From the IMG/VR virus record IMGVR_UViG_3300021131_000021, positions 1 to 37,523 of that record: a stretch of 37,523 bases of DNA. The stretch is one strand, 5' to 3'. This document shows positions 37,378-37,523 of this stretch, piece after piece (the stretch's first letter is position 1; each line of letters starts with the position of its first letter). The translations under genes and the position numbers were made by a program. The DNA comes from a virus. The notes under the pieces are model-generated. The model saw only the letters and a list, made by a program, of their open reading frames with translations. It searched no databases and was not told where the DNA came from.

Positions 37378-37523
37378 TTAGCATATCCTAGTACTACATA
37401 CACCATTGATACAAACACAGTTGCATCCCGAACATTTGGCAGGTGGGGTTGGAGCTGGTGGCGTTGGGGCTGGTGGCGTTGGGGCTGGTGGCGTTGGGGC
37501 TGGTGGCGTTGGAGCAGGCGGGG
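37378..37523 (-). CDS. C-terminus of a proline-rich, Cys-tailed protein (truncated)
   Basis: Minus-strand frame, 5' end beyond the right edge, stop TAA at 37378-37380. The visible 48 residues are (APTPP)5-type repeats followed by AKCSGCNCVCINGVCSTRIC. Ala-Pro and Thr-Pro repeats resemble extracellular linkers; the six-Cys end could be a disulfide knot or metal site. The 15-base repeat stays open in all frames, but this frame gives a coherent Cys-rich ending and a stop directly before the next promoter. Most likely a virion surface, tail or cell-wall-binding protein. It is the candidate substrate for the downstream P4H and glycosyltransferase. Confidence 0.65.
   Translation of the reverse strand, partial: PPAPTPPAPTPPAPTPPAPTPPAPTPPAKCSGCNCVCINGVCSTRIC
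37439..37523. repeat. 15-bp tandem repeat array, open at the right edge
   Basis: Units of GCTGGTGGCGTTGGG (plus strand): three perfect at 37454-37498, one with a final A at 37499-37513, a diverged unit at 37439-37453 and a partial unit 37514-37523. On the minus strand each unit encodes A-P-T-P-P. The array is far more GC-rich than its surroundings. The full length is unknown because it leaves the window. Confidence 0.9.

Noticed and set aside
37441-37523. Plus-strand reading of the repeat as a Gly-rich GAGGV collagen-like protein
   Set aside because: The frame is open but has no ATG or ribosome site upstream, and every neighbouring gene is on the minus strand; the minus frame has a stop and Cys-rich end that make sense.

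Overview
The window is a 37.5 kb piece of an AT-rich tailed-phage genome whose host is most likely an actinobacterium. Evidence for a phage: large and small terminase-like genes, a compact replication module, more than 60 short, overlapping, almost entirely minus-strand genes, and five tRNA genes. Evidence for an actinobacterial host: a WhiB-like Fe-S regulator (1539-1865), a DUF7455-type Cys/His protein of a kind I know from Actinobacteria (12278-12508), and recurring leaderless promoters. The AT-rich composition and short spacers would suit a streamlined aquatic actinobacterium, but that is inference. No integrase or repressor is seen, and capsid, portal and tail genes must lie mostly outside the window.

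Layout from high to low coordinates, which is the direction of transcription. 37523-34565: the end of a Cys-rich protein carrying (APTPP)n repeats, two small proteins, two prolyl-4-hydroxylase-like 2-oxoglutarate (2OG) oxygenases and a glycosyltransferase resembling the Skp1 GlcNAc-transferase family. 34530-32477: coiled-coil and structural-like small proteins, an HNH protein, a metallophosphoesterase and a small membrane protein. 32461-22870: replication genes (Zn-ribbon and DNA-binding proteins, DnaB-like helicase, primase, single-strand binding protein, DNA polymerase III alpha, RecA). 22870-19397: three paralogous DUF6065-like proteins interleaved with a PD-(D/E)XK-like protein and a 2OG oxygenase. 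19386-15637: glutathione peroxidase, Cas4-like nuclease, glycosyltransferase, RuvC-like resolvase and small DNA-binding or Zn proteins. 15630-13088: FmdB-type Zn ribbon, small and large terminase. 12779-12198: tRNA-Asn, tRNA-Asp, tRNA-Lys and tRNA-Ile, with a small gene between. 12183-8375: SGNH-like protein, NodU/TobZ-type carbamoyltransferase, a strongly folding 121-nt leader RNA, a 2OG oxygenase and a cupin/JmjC-like protein. 8357-5948: HNH protein, a capsid-associated-looking Cys-rich protein, a membrane protein, Dps and an SGNH protein, then tRNA-Arg. 5149-5871 is the only plus-strand gene, another 2OG oxygenase. 5097-1: secreted subtilase, disordered proteins, a SLOG protein, GroES, WhiB, thioredoxin and an HslV-like peptidase.

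The genes suggest a phage that brings much of its own replisome and recombination machinery. It also carries protein quality-control and redox functions (GroES, HslV-like peptidase, subtilase, thioredoxin, glutathione peroxidase, Dps). Its modification arsenal is unusually large: five P4H-like 2OG oxygenases plus one cupin/JmjC-like protein, two glycosyltransferases, a carbamoyltransferase and two SGNH proteins. The most provocative reading is that the right-end cluster makes, hydroxylates and glycosylates a proline-rich virion protein. Family assignments rest on motifs read by eye; no database search was run.
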